A model generated the notes under the pieces. The model saw only the letters and a program-made list of their open reading frames with translations. It was not told the origin of the DNA and searched no databases. From the NCBI GenBank assembly GCA_013297755.1, contig JAAFIH010000023.1, positions 1 through 64,000 of the forward strand: a DNA stretch of 64,000 nt, in the 5' to 3' direction. The position numbers and the translations under genes were made by a program. How positions within the stretch are numbered: position 1 is the first letter of the stretch; each line of letters opens with the position of its first letter. Source of the stretch: Cytophagales bacterium (GTDB lineage: Bacteria; Bacteroidota; Bacteroidia; Cytophagales; UBA9547). Shown here piece by piece: positions 8,443-18,431 of the stretch.

Positions 8443-8606
8443 CACATCAATATACTGTAAAAGAAGTAATAGAGATAATAAATACTTTGACACTAAAAGA
8501 TAGGGGTATTGTAAAAAATTCACTTTTTTTAGAAGAGACTGATTTTGAAATACTTGTAAAAGAAGATTTCAAAAAGTATGATTCTACCTTTAAAGCACTA
8601 GCTTAA
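8433..8606 (+). CDS. Small antitoxin-like protein, copy 2
   Basis: 57 aa beginning MDLTHQYTVKEVIEIINTLT, a paralogue of the 60-aa protein at 7800. Its ATG lies 10 bp inside the 3' end of the toxin remnant in another frame. A second antitoxin after the toxin suggests a tandem duplication in which the following toxin was lost, or an orphan kept as an anti-addiction gene. The 230 bp after it contain only AT-rich sequence. Confidence 0.5.
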   Translation: MDLTHQYTVKEVIEIINTLTLKDRGIVKNSLFLEETDFEILVKEDFKKYDSTFKALA

Positions 8607-8836
8607 TGGTTTTTCTTACAAAAAACAAATTATTGATTATAATAAACTTACACAACAATACAATAAAACGATTTTTTAGAGAATGACTTTTGGTTGTTTT
8701 TAAAGTAAGGATTTTTAAAAATAAAAAGAATTTTTTTTAATTCCCCAGGTATAGGTTTATTACTAATTTTTATTTAAAATTTTAAAATTTAGTAATAATT
8801 AAAAATTATTGAACAAAGCTAAAAAAAATAACATTC

Positions 8837-9982
8837 TTAAAGCCTCGCTTTATACTCATCGTATCCAAAAGATTTTACCAATTGGTAGCTATTATTTTCT
8901 TTCCAGATGGCAATATTGGGCAAATTTACTCCATTAAAAGTTGTTGTTTTTACCATAGTGTAGTGCATCATATCTTCAAAAACAATAATATCGCCTTCAG
9001 TAAGTTTTTTAGGAAACGAATATGGTCCTACATGGTCGCCTGCCAAACAAGTAAGTCCACCCATTTTGTAAGAAAATGTACTATTATCGGCAATTTCGGC
9101 ACCTATTATTTGAGGAGTGTAAGGCATTTCTATACAATCGGGCATGTGAGCAGAAATAGAAGAATCTAAAATGGCTACTTCTTTGCCACCACTTTCTACT
9201 ATATCCAAAACTTTGGAAACCAAATAACCTGTACGCCACCCAAAAGCCGAACCTGGTTCTAAAATTATTTCTTTTATATTGGGGTATTTAATATAAATAG
9301 ATTTTATAAAATCAATCAAATGAGCATGATTATAGCCTTCTTTGGTCATTAAATGTCCGCCACCCATGTTAAACCAAGATATTTGGGAAAGTAAGAATCC
9401 AAATTTTTTCTCGATTTCTAGCCAAGTTCTTTCTAAGGCATAGCTATCTTTTTCGCACAGGTTGTGCATGTGCAAACCTTCTATTCCTTCAGGTAATATT
9501 TTGTCAAAATGATTGGCAGTAACCCCTAATCTTGAGCCTGGTATACATGGATTATATAATTCAGTTTCTACTTCAGAATATTCAGGGTTTATGCGAATAG
9601 CACAGGATATTTTTTTGGGATTTTTTTCAATTTTAGTCTTAAATTTTTCCCATTGAGCCAAAGAATTAAACGTAATATGGCCACAATGTTGCATCATTTC
9701 ATCAAATTCGTTTTCTAAATAGGCTACATTATAGGCATGAACCTCTCCACCAAATTCATAAGCTCCCAATCTGGCTTCGTTGAGCGAGCTAGCAGTAGTC
9801 CCAGGTACATATTTTTTGACTAAATGGAAAGTACTGTACATAGAAAAACCTTTCAAAGCCAATATAATTTTAGCACCAGATTTTTGGGCTACATCAGCAA
9901 TCAATTCTAGGTTTTTTTTGAGTAATTTTTCGTCTAATAAAAAACAAGGTGTAGGTATTTCGTGAAATGGAATGGATGACAT
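8837..9982 (-). CDS. nspC: Carboxynorspermidine decarboxylase
   Basis: 381 aa PLP enzyme of the alanine-racemase-fold decarboxylases; it makes spermidine or norspermidine from the carboxylated precursor. The N-terminal strand IPTPCFLLDEKLL, the PLP lysine in ILALKGFSMY near residue 44, the phosphate loop FNMGGGHLMTKEGY and EPGSAFGWRTGY are all present. The partner carboxynorspermidine dehydrogenase is not adjacent. A TAATTTTG promoter lies 24 bp upstream. Confidence 0.93.
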   Translation of the reverse strand: MSSIPFHEIPTPCFLLDEKLLKKNLELIADVAQKSGAKIILALKGFSMYSTFHLVKKYVPGTTASSLNEARLGAYEFGGEVHAYNVAYLENEFDEMMQHCGHITFNSLAQWEKFKTKIEKNPKKISCAIRINPEYSEVETELYNPCIPGSRLGVTANHFDKILPEGIEGLHMHNLCEKDSYALERTWLEIEKKFGFLLSQISWFNMGGGHLMTKEGYNHAHLIDFIKSIYIKYPNIKEIILEPGSAFGWRTGYLVSKVLDIVESGGKEVAILDSSISAHMPDCIEMPYTPQIIGAEIADNSTFSYKMGGLTCLAGDHVGPYSFPKKLTEGDIIVFEDMMHYTMVKTTTFNGVNLPNIAIWKENNSYQLVKSFGYDEYKARL

Positions 9983-10005
9983 GATTTTAAGAAATATAAT
10001 ATTTG

Positions 10006-10013
10006 CAAAATTA
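10006..10013 (-). promoter_or_regulatory. Promoter -7 element of nspC
   Basis: TAATTTTG on the minus strand, 24 bp before the nspC ATG. Confidence 0.55.
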
Positions 10014-10043
10014 AATAATGGAGAATATTATCAATATTAAATT

Positions 10044-10409
10044 TTAAAATAATCCTTTAATCACTTCAAATACATTGATGTCTTTTTTGATTTTCATCAT
10101 TCCAATAAAAATAAATGTAATAATTATTAAAAATCCAATCGTAATTGATATGTACTGGCTCGATTTTTTTCGTTTATCAGCTTTGATAATTGCTTTTGAG
10201 ATTTTTTCTACAAAAGAGTGAATAAGCCCATAAACAGGATAAAAAACTACTATTGTAAGTCCCATACCTATCAACACATCAAAATATGGATTGTTGGTAC
10301 TTTGAATTACTGGTAATAAATACATCAAACTATCAAAAACTAATTTTGTAATAAGTACTGTAAGTATGTATTCTAAAATTGTAGTAAATTTTGTAAATTT
10401 TGCTGTCAT
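10044..10409 (-). CDS. Hypothetical membrane protein
   Basis: 121 aa. It has three hydrophobic segments at about residues 13-32, 45-66 and 88-108, the last before a short charged tail (MMKIKKDINVFEVIKGLF), and a basic loop KAIIKADKRKKSS facing the cytoplasm by the positive-inside rule. I do not recognise a family. It lies between nspC and dnaG on the same strand, 60 bp from each, and may be co-transcribed. Confidence 0.6.
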   Translation of the reverse strand: MTAKFTKFTTILEYILTVLITKLVFDSLMYLLPVIQSTNNPYFDVLIGMGLTIVVFYPVYGLIHSFVEKISKAIIKADKRKKSSQYISITIGFLIIITFIFIGMMKIKKDINVFEVIKGLF

Positions 10410-10472
10410 GTCAATAATATATATGACCTAAAAATATAAATAAAAAATATAATTGCAAACTAATTTCAATCA

Positions 10473-12437
10473 TTATCCACCTATAACTATGCCCAATTCT
10501 TTTGCATAAATTTGTTGGTATTGTTTTATGACCATATTTTCTTGTAATAAATTTTCGGTTTCATCTATGGCTTCTGAATCAAATTTTCTTAACTTCAAAT
10601 TATTATCTTTTAATCTTTTTCGTAATTTTTCAAAATTTAATCGTGCTAAAGATTTATTGACTAATCCTACTTTATCGGCATCTTTGGCTGGCACAAAGAT
10701 CTGATATTTATCAAACCAAACATCGCTTATTTCGTGTTTATCAGTAAGAATTTCAGTTAATTTAGATTCAAATAATTTATCTGAATGGTTTAAAAAATAG
10801 TTTAATGTTGGTAATTTATTTTCGGCAAGTTCTGCTTTGAATATAGCTATAATCTTTGCACAGATTACATCCTCAAAAACTATATTTTCTAAATAGGTAA
10901 ATAAAAACTGATGTATATTGTTGTCTTCGTCCATCTGATCTTCAGCATATTCGAGTAATATTCTTATGATTTCTTGTTCAGAAATAGAATTTATATCAGT
11001 GATACTTATTTCTGACAAATTTAATGAATATTTTTCGTTTTCATCTATTTGTTCTTGTGTGGGCTGTTGTTCTATATTTTCTTTGTTTTCTATTTTTAGT
11101 TTATCTTGTAGTTTCTTTTTTTCGATTTCAACTGTAACATTATTGTGTTCAAATATAATGACTTGCTCTTCAATATTTAATAATTGACTACATAATTTGA
11201 AATAGACATTTTTTTGAACTGAATCTTTGATTTTTGAAATAGAAATTACAATTTCTCTTACAACTTTAGATTTTTTTACTGGATCATTTTCACAATCTTT
11301 GAGTAATATTTCTGTCTTAAAAGTGATAAAATCTTTAGCATTATTTTTTAAATATTCATTAAATTTTGTAGCTCCAACCTTGTTTACATAGCTATCAGGA
11401 TCTTCTCCATCTGGGAAAACTAAAACCTTGATATTCAGACCACTATCCAATAATAAATCTGTACTTCGCATGGCAGCATTGATACCAGCTTTGTCGCCAT
11501 CATAGAGTACTACTACGCTTTTTGTATATCTCGAAATTAGTTTTGTTTGTGCATCAGTAAGTGAAGTGCCAGAACTTGCCACAACATTGGTAATACCCGC
11601 TTGATATAGTGATAATACATCCATATAACCTTCCACCAAAAGGCAATTTTCTGAGTTCCTTATGGATTGTTTTGCTTGATATAAACCATATAAAACATCT
11701 TTTTTGTGATATAATTCAGTCTCTGGCGAGTTGATATATTTGGCTGTACCTTTGTCATTCCCTAAAATTCTTCCTGCAAGGGCTATAGGTTTTCCAGTGC
11801 TGTTATGGATAGGAAAAATGACTCTATTTCTGAAAAAATCAAAAGTTTTATTATTTTCATTAACTTTTATTACACCAGCTTTTTGTAATAATTCTTTATT
11901 AAATTGATTTTTTTCTGCATCAATCAACAAATTATCCCAACCATCAAGTGCAAAACCTAGTTCAAAATCAGCTATTGTTTTGTCGCTCAAACCCCTTTCT
12001 GTAAAATAAGTTTTGCCAATAGCAATTCCATCTGGGTGCGAACTTAAAATATTTTTATAATAATTTGTAGCATACTCCAAAACGATAAAAAGTGAATCTT
12101 TTTCTGACTGTAATTCCTTTTCTTGGTCATTTAATTCTACTTTATCATAGACTATTTCTATGTTATATTTTTTTGCTAAATATTTTAAAGCCTCAACATA
12201 AGATAGTTTATCTATTTCCATGACAAATTTTATAGCATCTCCACCAATAGTGGTAGAAAAACATTTAAAAATTTGTTTTGATGGCGATACATAAAATGAA
12301 GGTGATTTTTCGTTTGTAAATGGCGATAATGCTGCATAATTGGCACCACGTTTTTTTAAAGTAATAAAATCACTGATAACTTCAACAATATCTATGGCTT
12401 GATTTATTTGTTGAATACTTTGGCTAGAAATTCTCAT
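10473..12437 (-). CDS. dnaG: DNA primase DnaG with degenerate zinc site
   Basis: 654 aa from the ATG at 12437 (a TTG two codons earlier falls inside a TAAATTTG box). It makes RNA primers for replication. The layout is normal: N-terminal zinc-ribbon region, catalytic core with TOPRIM motifs (LLVEGYMDVLSLYQAG, then VVVLYDGDKAGINAA), and a helical C-terminal helicase-binding region. Three of four zinc ligands are replaced: ALSPFTNEKSPSF has Ser and Thr where Cys and His are usual, and FKCFSTTIGGDA keeps only the first Cys of the second pair. Similar losses may be common in relatives; I could not check. Confidence 0.95.
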   Translation of the reverse strand: MRISSQSIQQINQAIDIVEVISDFITLKKRGANYAALSPFTNEKSPSFYVSPSKQIFKCFSTTIGGDAIKFVMEIDKLSYVEALKYLAKKYNIEIVYDKVELNDQEKELQSEKDSLFIVLEYATNYYKNILSSHPDGIAIGKTYFTERGLSDKTIADFELGFALDGWDNLLIDAEKNQFNKELLQKAGVIKVNENNKTFDFFRNRVIFPIHNSTGKPIALAGRILGNDKGTAKYINSPETELYHKKDVLYGLYQAKQSIRNSENCLLVEGYMDVLSLYQAGITNVVASSGTSLTDAQTKLISRYTKSVVVLYDGDKAGINAAMRSTDLLLDSGLNIKVLVFPDGEDPDSYVNKVGATKFNEYLKNNAKDFITFKTEILLKDCENDPVKKSKVVREIVISISKIKDSVQKNVYFKLCSQLLNIEEQVIIFEHNNVTVEIEKKKLQDKLKIENKENIEQQPTQEQIDENEKYSLNLSEISITDINSISEQEIIRILLEYAEDQMDEDNNIHQFLFTYLENIVFEDVICAKIIAIFKAELAENKLPTLNYFLNHSDKLFESKLTEILTDKHEISDVWFDKYQIFVPAKDADKVGLVNKSLARLNFEKLRKRLKDNNLKLRKFDSEAIDETENLLQENMVIKQYQQIYAKELGIVIGG

Positions 12438-12440
12438 ATT

Positions 12441-12448
12441 CAAATTTA
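12441..12448 (-). promoter_or_regulatory. Possible dnaG promoter element very close to the start
   Basis: TAAATTTG on the minus strand ends three bases before the dnaG ATG. If used, the mRNA would be almost leaderless; it may be chance in AT-rich DNA. Confidence 0.3.
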
Positions 12449-12489
12449 CAAGTTTATTCTATAAATTCATTTTTAAGATATAATTTTAA

Positions 12490-15400
12490 ATGTTTATATT
12501 GTTAAAAATTTATTTTGATTTAGTAAAATTGAATCAGTTTGCCGAAATTTTAAAGTCTTATACAAAAAAACTTACTAATCTTACAAGTAATAACAAATCT
12601 TTATTACTTTTAAAATTAAATAAAGACAGTTTTATTGATTTCAAAAAATTAGATTATTCTTATAACCATCAAAGTTGTTCCAATTTATTAGAATCAATTA
12701 TTTTAAGGAAAAACACTATTCCTATTTGTTCACAATTAGACAGCCGTGATAAAATTTCTAATGATTTAAGCAATCATTTATTTAAAATTTATAGAAAAGA
12801 TAGTTTTATATTTGAGGAAAATGGAAGTAAGAATCTGTATTTTGGTTATCCAATAATAGAAGGACAATTATTAGATAAAACATATATTAGAGCACCTCTT
12901 ATTTTTTTTCCTTTAGAATTAAAAAATGAAATTATAAAAAACAAACCCACTTGGTTACTTTCAATAATCACAGATGAGTTCCCGTTTTTTAATCCTAGTT
13001 TTTTATTGGCATATTCTCATTTCAATAAGATTCAATTAGATAAAAATTTATTTGATTTTACTTTTGAAGATTCTTTTACTTCTATCATTGACTTTAAAAA
13101 CAAATTATATGAAATTCTAAAGTTAAGTAAGATTGATATTAATTTCAATTCTGATGTATTTTTATCAAATTTTGAATTTTTCTTAGATTTTAATAAACAA
13201 GATATAGCTTTTAAAACTAGGGTGGGGGAGTTAAAATTACAACCTCAAGCTGTCATTGGAATATTTCCTTTTTCTAATTCTAGTATTGAACAAGATTATG
13301 AAAATTTAGCAAAAAATACATCTTTTGAATCCATAGAGCAATATTTTGAATCTAAATCTACACTTACATCTGTCATTAAGGAAGAAAATATTGTTACCCC
13401 TTTTGAAATAGATGCTTATCAAGAAAATGCACTTTGTGAATTAAAATCAGGGAAATCTATTGTAGTTCAAGGTCCACCTGGCACAGGAAAATCTCAATTA
13501 ATTTGTAATATTATTTCTGATTTTTTAGCAAATAGTAAAAAAGTACTTGTTGTATGTCAGAAACGAGTAGCACTAGATGTTGTTTATAATAGGTTGAAAA
13601 ACAAAGGATTAAGTGATTTTATTGGATTAATTCATGATTATAAATATGACAGAAACTTACTATATTCAAAGATTACTCAACAAGTTGAAAACTTAGATTT
13701 ATATCAAACTCAAAATGGCTCTTATGATACTATTTCATTGGAAAGAGATTTCTTGTCCATATCAAGGCAAATACAACATATTTGCGAAGAACTTGATGGT
13801 TTTAAAATTGCACTTTTTAGTGAAATAGATTTTGGTATTTCTATCAAAAAATTATATCTACATACTAAGATTTCTCAAAATTTTAATCAATATTTTGATT
13901 TTTATGCTAACTTAAATTATTTAAAATTAAACTTATATTTAAACCAAATTAATCAAATATTACCTTATTCTAAAATAATAGAGAACGATAACTTTCCTTT
14001 AAGACATAGGATTTCTTTTGAAAAATTAACAATAATAGACAAAAATAAATTATTGACTATTATAGACGATATATATGAAAATTCAAAAACTTTAGTTTTT
14101 ATTCATTCTTATCTCACTCAGCCCATTTCATTTTTAGAATTAGTGAATTTTAAACCAATAGTAATTGAAATAAATAATATTGAAAAATTACTAATAAATG
14201 AAGAAATTTTTAATATTTTTAGTCATTTTTTTCAATCTAACATTCAGATAAAAAAGTTAAAAATTGAATTAGATTCAATATTAGATTTTATTACTAATAC
14301 TTCATTTGAAAATACTATAAAATCTACTGACTTAGAACAAATTTTATTGATTATAAATGCAACAATTAATTCATGTAAAGGTACTTTATCATTATTATAT
14401 TGGAAAATGTTTAATAAAAATAATTCTATTTTATTACCCATTTTTAAGAAAAATAATTTAGAATTTTCCATTCAAAACTTAATTGTTTTACAAAATCTAG
14501 TCATAAATAGAATCAATATTGAACAAAAAATACAATTCGTTATAAAGAAACTAGGGTATAATGCTGATTATAGATTATACAATTTTTCAAATTTCAATAA
14601 CTTATACCTTGATTGCTCCAAAGCAATAGATGCATATAATATTCATATAGAATTCCAAAAATATATTAATTTTAGAAAAAATAGTACATTTAATTTTAAT
14701 GAATATCTCACTTTTATTAATGATTTAAGAATTAATATATGTCAAGCAAAGACAATCTATGACACATATACATTTTTTTTTACACCTCTAAATGTTGTAG
14801 AAATTTCAAAATCAACTTCATCAAAAGAAAATTTTAAAAATTGTATTCAGTTTCATTTTGAAAATATTATTGCTTATGATACATTACTAAGTAAATTTTC
14901 TTTTATAGAAAGAGAAATTTTTATAAATTACACAAATCAATGTTCAGATTTACAATTAATTTCTACACATATTCAAAATAACGCTTATAATTGTTGGATA
15001 TATTTAATTGAAAAAAAATATCCAATACTTACCTCTTGTACGACTTTAAAATTATCAACTTTAGAAACTAGATTACAACAATTATTACTCGATAAACAAG
15101 ATTTATCAATCAAAATATTACTTTTAAAATTAAAAGAATTTACCTACAAAGACATAGAATATAATAGATTAAATAACATTGTTTCATATCGTGAATTAGT
15201 ACATCAAACAAAGAAAAAACGACTTATATGGCCTGTTAGAAAACTATTTGATTCTTTTATGGATGATATTTTAAAAATTATTCCTTGTTGGCTTGCATCA
15301 CCAGAAACGGTATCAGCTGTATTTCCAACCAATGAATGTTTTGATGTGGTAATTTTTGACGAGGCTTCTCAATGCTTCGCTGAAAAAGGCTTTGCTTCAA

Positions 15401-16437
15401 CTATAAGAGCCAAGCAAATTTGTGTGGTTGGCGATGACAAACAATTAGCTCCAAACGATTTATATCAACCAAGATATGATGAAGTAGATGAAATGTTTTC
15501 TGATACAGAAATTGATTCTTTATTACTCTTATCTGAAAAATATTTAGGTAAATTTATGCTCAAAATGCATTATAGAAGTTTAAATTTTGATTTAATTCGT
15601 TTTTCAAATCAATATTTTTATGAAAAGAAACTACAATTTATTCCTAATTACAGTAATTTTTTTAAAAATTCATTATCAATTGAATACTTAAAATTAGATG
15701 GTATTTGGCACAAAAATACTAATTTAATTGAGGCAAATTATATTGTAAATCTTGTATTTTCCTTACACCAAGATTTTGCATCAAAAAGTTTAGGTGTTGT
15801 TACATTTAATGCAGCCCAACAAACCCTAATTGAGGAGTTACTGTTTCAAAAATATGCTCTTGCTTCATTAAATTTTCCATCCAATATTTTTATAAAAAAC
15901 ATAGAAAATGTACAAGGAGATGAAAGTGATATTATTGTTTTTTCTATAGGTTATGCACCAGACTACTCTGGTAAGTTGTCTATGCAATTTGGAACTTTAA
16001 ATCTACAAAATGGAGAAAACAGACTAAATGTAGCTCTTACGAGAGCCAAAGAAAAAATATATTTGGTTACAAGTATTTTTCCAAACCAACTACAAGTTGA
16101 GCATTCATTAAATCAAGGCCCAAAGTTGCTAAAATTATATTTGGAATATGCTTATAATTTAAGTAATAATATTAAAAATCACAACAATAACTTTATTAAC
16201 GAATCCTACGACAACCTTAGTTCAAAACTAACTGAAAAAAATAGTAATATTTTAAAATTTACCGACTCCTTTGCAGATGCAATTAAAAATGATTGCTTAA
16301 TTCTTACAGATGATAATCAATTTTACCATTCTATTTCAAGTAAAGATTTTTTTGGTTATAAACCTTTATCTCTAAAATCAAAAAACTGGACATTTGAACG
16401 TATTTTCAGTCGTCAGTTTTGGTTAGATTCCAATTAA
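12490..16437 (+). CDS. Large superfamily 1 helicase / AAA domain protein
   Basis: 1315 aa. The helicase core is split: Walker A in VVQGPPGTGKSQLICNII near residue 330, Walker B in VVIFDEASQC near 955 with VVGDDKQLAPNDLY following, then the second RecA domain with VQGDESDIIVFSIGYA and LNVALTRAKEKIYLV near 1180. About 600 residues between motifs Ia and II form an AT-coded, coiled, asparagine-rich insert. This arrangement matches UPF1-like/DUF4011-type SF1 helicases that act on nucleic acid in an unknown process. The start is 52 bp from dnaG, divergent. The 3' end overlaps the IscA-like gene by 15 bp, tail to tail. Confidence 0.85.
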   Translation: MFILLKIYFDLVKLNQFAEILKSYTKKLTNLTSNNKSLLLLKLNKDSFIDFKKLDYSYNHQSCSNLLESIILRKNTIPICSQLDSRDKISNDLSNHLFKIYRKDSFIFEENGSKNLYFGYPIIEGQLLDKTYIRAPLIFFPLELKNEIIKNKPTWLLSIITDEFPFFNPSFLLAYSHFNKIQLDKNLFDFTFEDSFTSIIDFKNKLYEILKLSKIDINFNSDVFLSNFEFFLDFNKQDIAFKTRVGELKLQPQAVIGIFPFSNSSIEQDYENLAKNTSFESIEQYFESKSTLTSVIKEENIVTPFEIDAYQENALCELKSGKSIVVQGPPGTGKSQLICNIISDFLANSKKVLVVCQKRVALDVVYNRLKNKGLSDFIGLIHDYKYDRNLLYSKITQQVENLDLYQTQNGSYDTISLERDFLSISRQIQHICEELDGFKIALFSEIDFGISIKKLYLHTKISQNFNQYFDFYANLNYLKLNLYLNQINQILPYSKIIENDNFPLRHRISFEKLTIIDKNKLLTIIDDIYENSKTLVFIHSYLTQPISFLELVNFKPIVIEINNIEKLLINEEIFNIFSHFFQSNIQIKKLKIELDSILDFITNTSFENTIKSTDLEQILLIINATINSCKGTLSLLYWKMFNKNNSILLPIFKKNNLEFSIQNLIVLQNLVINRINIEQKIQFVIKKLGYNADYRLYNFSNFNNLYLDCSKAIDAYNIHIEFQKYINFRKNSTFNFNEYLTFINDLRINICQAKTIYDTYTFFFTPLNVVEISKSTSSKENFKNCIQFHFENIIAYDTLLSKFSFIEREIFINYTNQCSDLQLISTHIQNNAYNCWIYLIEKKYPILTSCTTLKLSTLETRLQQLLLDKQDLSIKILLLKLKEFTYKDIEYNRLNNIVSYRELVHQTKKKRLIWPVRKLFDSFMDDILKIIPCWLASPETVSAVFPTNECFDVVIFDEASQCFAEKGFASTIRAKQICVVGDDKQLAPNDLYQPRYDEVDEMFSDTEIDSLLLLSEKYLGKFMLKMHYRSLNFDLIRFSNQYFYEKKLQFIPNYSNFFKNSLSIEYLKLDGIWHKNTNLIEANYIVNLVFSLHQDFASKSLGVVTFNAAQQTLIEELLFQKYALASLNFPSNIFIKNIENVQGDESDIIVFSIGYAPDYSGKLSMQFGTLNLQNGENRLNVALTRAKEKIYLVTSIFPNQLQVEHSLNQGPKLLKLYLEYAYNLSNNIKNHNNNFINESYDNLSSKLTEKNSNILKFTDSFADAIKNDCLILTDDNQFYHSISSKDFFGYKPLSLKSKNWTFERIFSRQFWLDSN

Positions 16438-16731
16438 ATTTTCAATTTCTTTAAATACAAAACCTTTTTTTTCGTCTGTTTCTATAAAATCTAGATAATA
16501 TCCAGTAAGGTAAATAAAGTGTTTTTTTTGAATATAAATTTTAAACCCAAAATCAGTAAATATTACATCATCATTTTGTAAGTCATCAAATCCAATAGCA
16601 AAATTTATACCAGAGCAACCAGCACCTTTTATCGCAATTCTTAGTCCATAATTGTTTTCTAAACCTTTAATTTTCAGAAGTTTATTAATTTCGTCTAAGG
16701 CACTTTGTTTTATTTCAATAGGTAATTTCAA
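16423..16731 (-). CDS. IscA/HesB-like protein lacking the C-terminal Cys pair
   Basis: 102 aa. The A-type Fe-S carrier fold is clear: LRIAIKGAGCSGINFAIGFD with Cys39, then DFGFKIYIQKKHFIYLTG, then LDFIETDEKKGFVF. Canonical members end with a Cys-Gly-Cys motif after GFxF; here the chain ends FVFKEIENLIGI without it, so two of three cluster ligands are missing. It may be a structural or regulatory variant. TTG start 4 bp after the pepA stop, so it is probably co-transcribed and translationally coupled with pepA. Confidence 0.8.
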   Translation of the reverse strand: MKLPIEIKQSALDEINKLLKIKGLENNYGLRIAIKGAGCSGINFAIGFDDLQNDDVIFTDFGFKIYIQKKHFIYLTGYYLDFIETDEKKGFVFKEIENLIGI

Positions 16732-16735
16732 GGAA

Positions 16736-18163
16736 TTATTTTTTTCTATTTTTTAAAAATTTATACAATAACCTTACTCCAAAACCAGTTCCATTTTTTC
16801 CTCTATAATTATCTAATGTTTTGTAATAAGCTGTTCCTGCAATATCTATATGAATCCAAGGATATGTTGTAAAATGTTGCATAAACTTACCTGCTGTAAT
16901 TGCACCTGCTTCGGCACCACCCAAATTTTTAAAATCAGCAATATCAGATTTTGTTTGTTCATCGTACTCATCCCAAAGTGGAAATTCTACCAATCTTTCG
17001 TGTACTAAATATCCTGCACGAACCAAATCTTTTTTTATCTCATCATTAGCTGTTCCCATAAAAACTGCTCCTTCTTTGCCAATAGCACGCATAGCTGAGC
17101 CTGTTAATGTGTCCAAATCAATACAAAGTAGTGGATCTAAGTCCGCACAATAGGCTAGGGCATCTGCTAATATTAGTCTGCCTTCTGCATCTGTATTGAT
17201 AATTTCTACTGTTTTTCCATTATACATAGTAATAATATCTCCAGGCACAATGGCATTTCCATCCAATCTATTTTCAGTAGCAGGTATAAATCCCTCTATA
17301 TAAATAGGTAATTTATTTTTAGATATAGCATAAAAAGTACATGCCACAGTTGCAGCACCAGCCATATCACATTTCATCCAATCTAAACTTTCGGCAGGTT
17401 TTAGACTATATCCACCAGTATCATAAACTACACCTTTGCCAACCAAAACGTAAGGTTTTTCATTTATCGCATTTTTGGGTTTATATTTTAGGTGTATAAA
17501 AACGGGTTCGTTTTCGCTCCCTTGATTTACAGCCAATAGTCCACCCATTTTTAGACTTTTTATTTTTGATTTTGAAAAAATTTCAACATCAAATCCAGCT
17601 TCTTTGCCCAATTTTTCAACTTCATTTCCTAATTCTAGGGCAGTTAATTCATTTGAGGGTTCGTTTACCAAATCTCTTGCTTTGTAAACTGCCTCACATA
17701 TATATTGTAATTCTTTTAATTGAGATTTATCAAGCGAAAAATCAAAAATATGTAAGTTTTTTAATTTATTTTTTGGAGTTTCAGTTTTATATTTATTGAA
17801 ATCATATTCACTCAAAACAAGCCCCTCAATTAAATCAAGTATGTTGGCAGTAGTTGGAGTCAAATTTTCAAATTGTAAGTCAATAATTTCTAATTCTTTG
17901 ACAATTTTATGAAGTTCAAAACCAATTTTTCGTAATTTTTCTGATTTTTTTGGTACATCCTCCTCTTGTGGTTTTAGTATAAATATCAAATATTTGTGAT
18001 ACTTATTTAGTACAATTAATTCTTTTTTAGCTGCAAATCTGTCTCTGATATATTTTTCTTCAAATTCGTTGAGTTCTAAATCCGACAAATCTTTAAGTTC
18101 GTTGTATAATATGCAAATATGCATATCATCATTTAGTTTATCAATTTGTTTAATAGTTACCAT
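16736..18163 (-). CDS. pepA: Leucyl aminopeptidase, M17 family
   Basis: 475 aa cytosolic dizinc aminopeptidase. The M17 catalytic set is present: Lys243 and Asp248 in VGKGVVYDTGGYSLKP, Asp266 in KCDMAGAA, and Asp325, Glu327 and Arg329 in INTDAEGRLILADALAY. The N-terminal 140 residues are the variable domain. First gene of a two-gene unit with the IscA-like gene, driven by the TATATTTG box just upstream. Confidence 0.95.
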   Translation of the reverse strand: MVTIKQIDKLNDDMHICILYNELKDLSDLELNEFEEKYIRDRFAAKKELIVLNKYHKYLIFILKPQEEDVPKKSEKLRKIGFELHKIVKELEIIDLQFENLTPTTANILDLIEGLVLSEYDFNKYKTETPKNKLKNLHIFDFSLDKSQLKELQYICEAVYKARDLVNEPSNELTALELGNEVEKLGKEAGFDVEIFSKSKIKSLKMGGLLAVNQGSENEPVFIHLKYKPKNAINEKPYVLVGKGVVYDTGGYSLKPAESLDWMKCDMAGAATVACTFYAISKNKLPIYIEGFIPATENRLDGNAIVPGDIITMYNGKTVEIINTDAEGRLILADALAYCADLDPLLCIDLDTLTGSAMRAIGKEGAVFMGTANDEIKKDLVRAGYLVHERLVEFPLWDEYDEQTKSDIADFKNLGGAEAGAITAGKFMQHFTTYPWIHIDIAGTAYYKTLDNYRGKNGTGFGVRLLYKFLKNRKK

Positions 18164-18176
18164 TGTTTTTTTTCTG

Positions 18177-18184
18177 CAAATATA
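18177..18184 (-). promoter_or_regulatory. Promoter -7 element of pepA
   Basis: TATATTTG on the minus strand, 14 bp before the pepA ATG. The rest of the 267-bp divergent gap to yjbQ is featureless AT-rich sequence. Confidence 0.55.
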
Positions 18185-18431
18185 GTTTTATTTTATTAAA
18201 AAACAGTCATTTGTTACATATTAATTTTGTAATAAAATTTATAAAATAAAATTATTACTAAATTTAATTTTTTTATTTAATTTTTCGTTTGTTTTTAAAT
18301 TTTATGATAATTTAATGTCAAATTTCTTTTTTTATTCAATTATTATTAGCATACTTGCATACGTATTTAATTTTTAGATACATTAAAATTACTTAAAATC
18401 ACAACAAATAGAATAAAAAAGAATAATCTCT

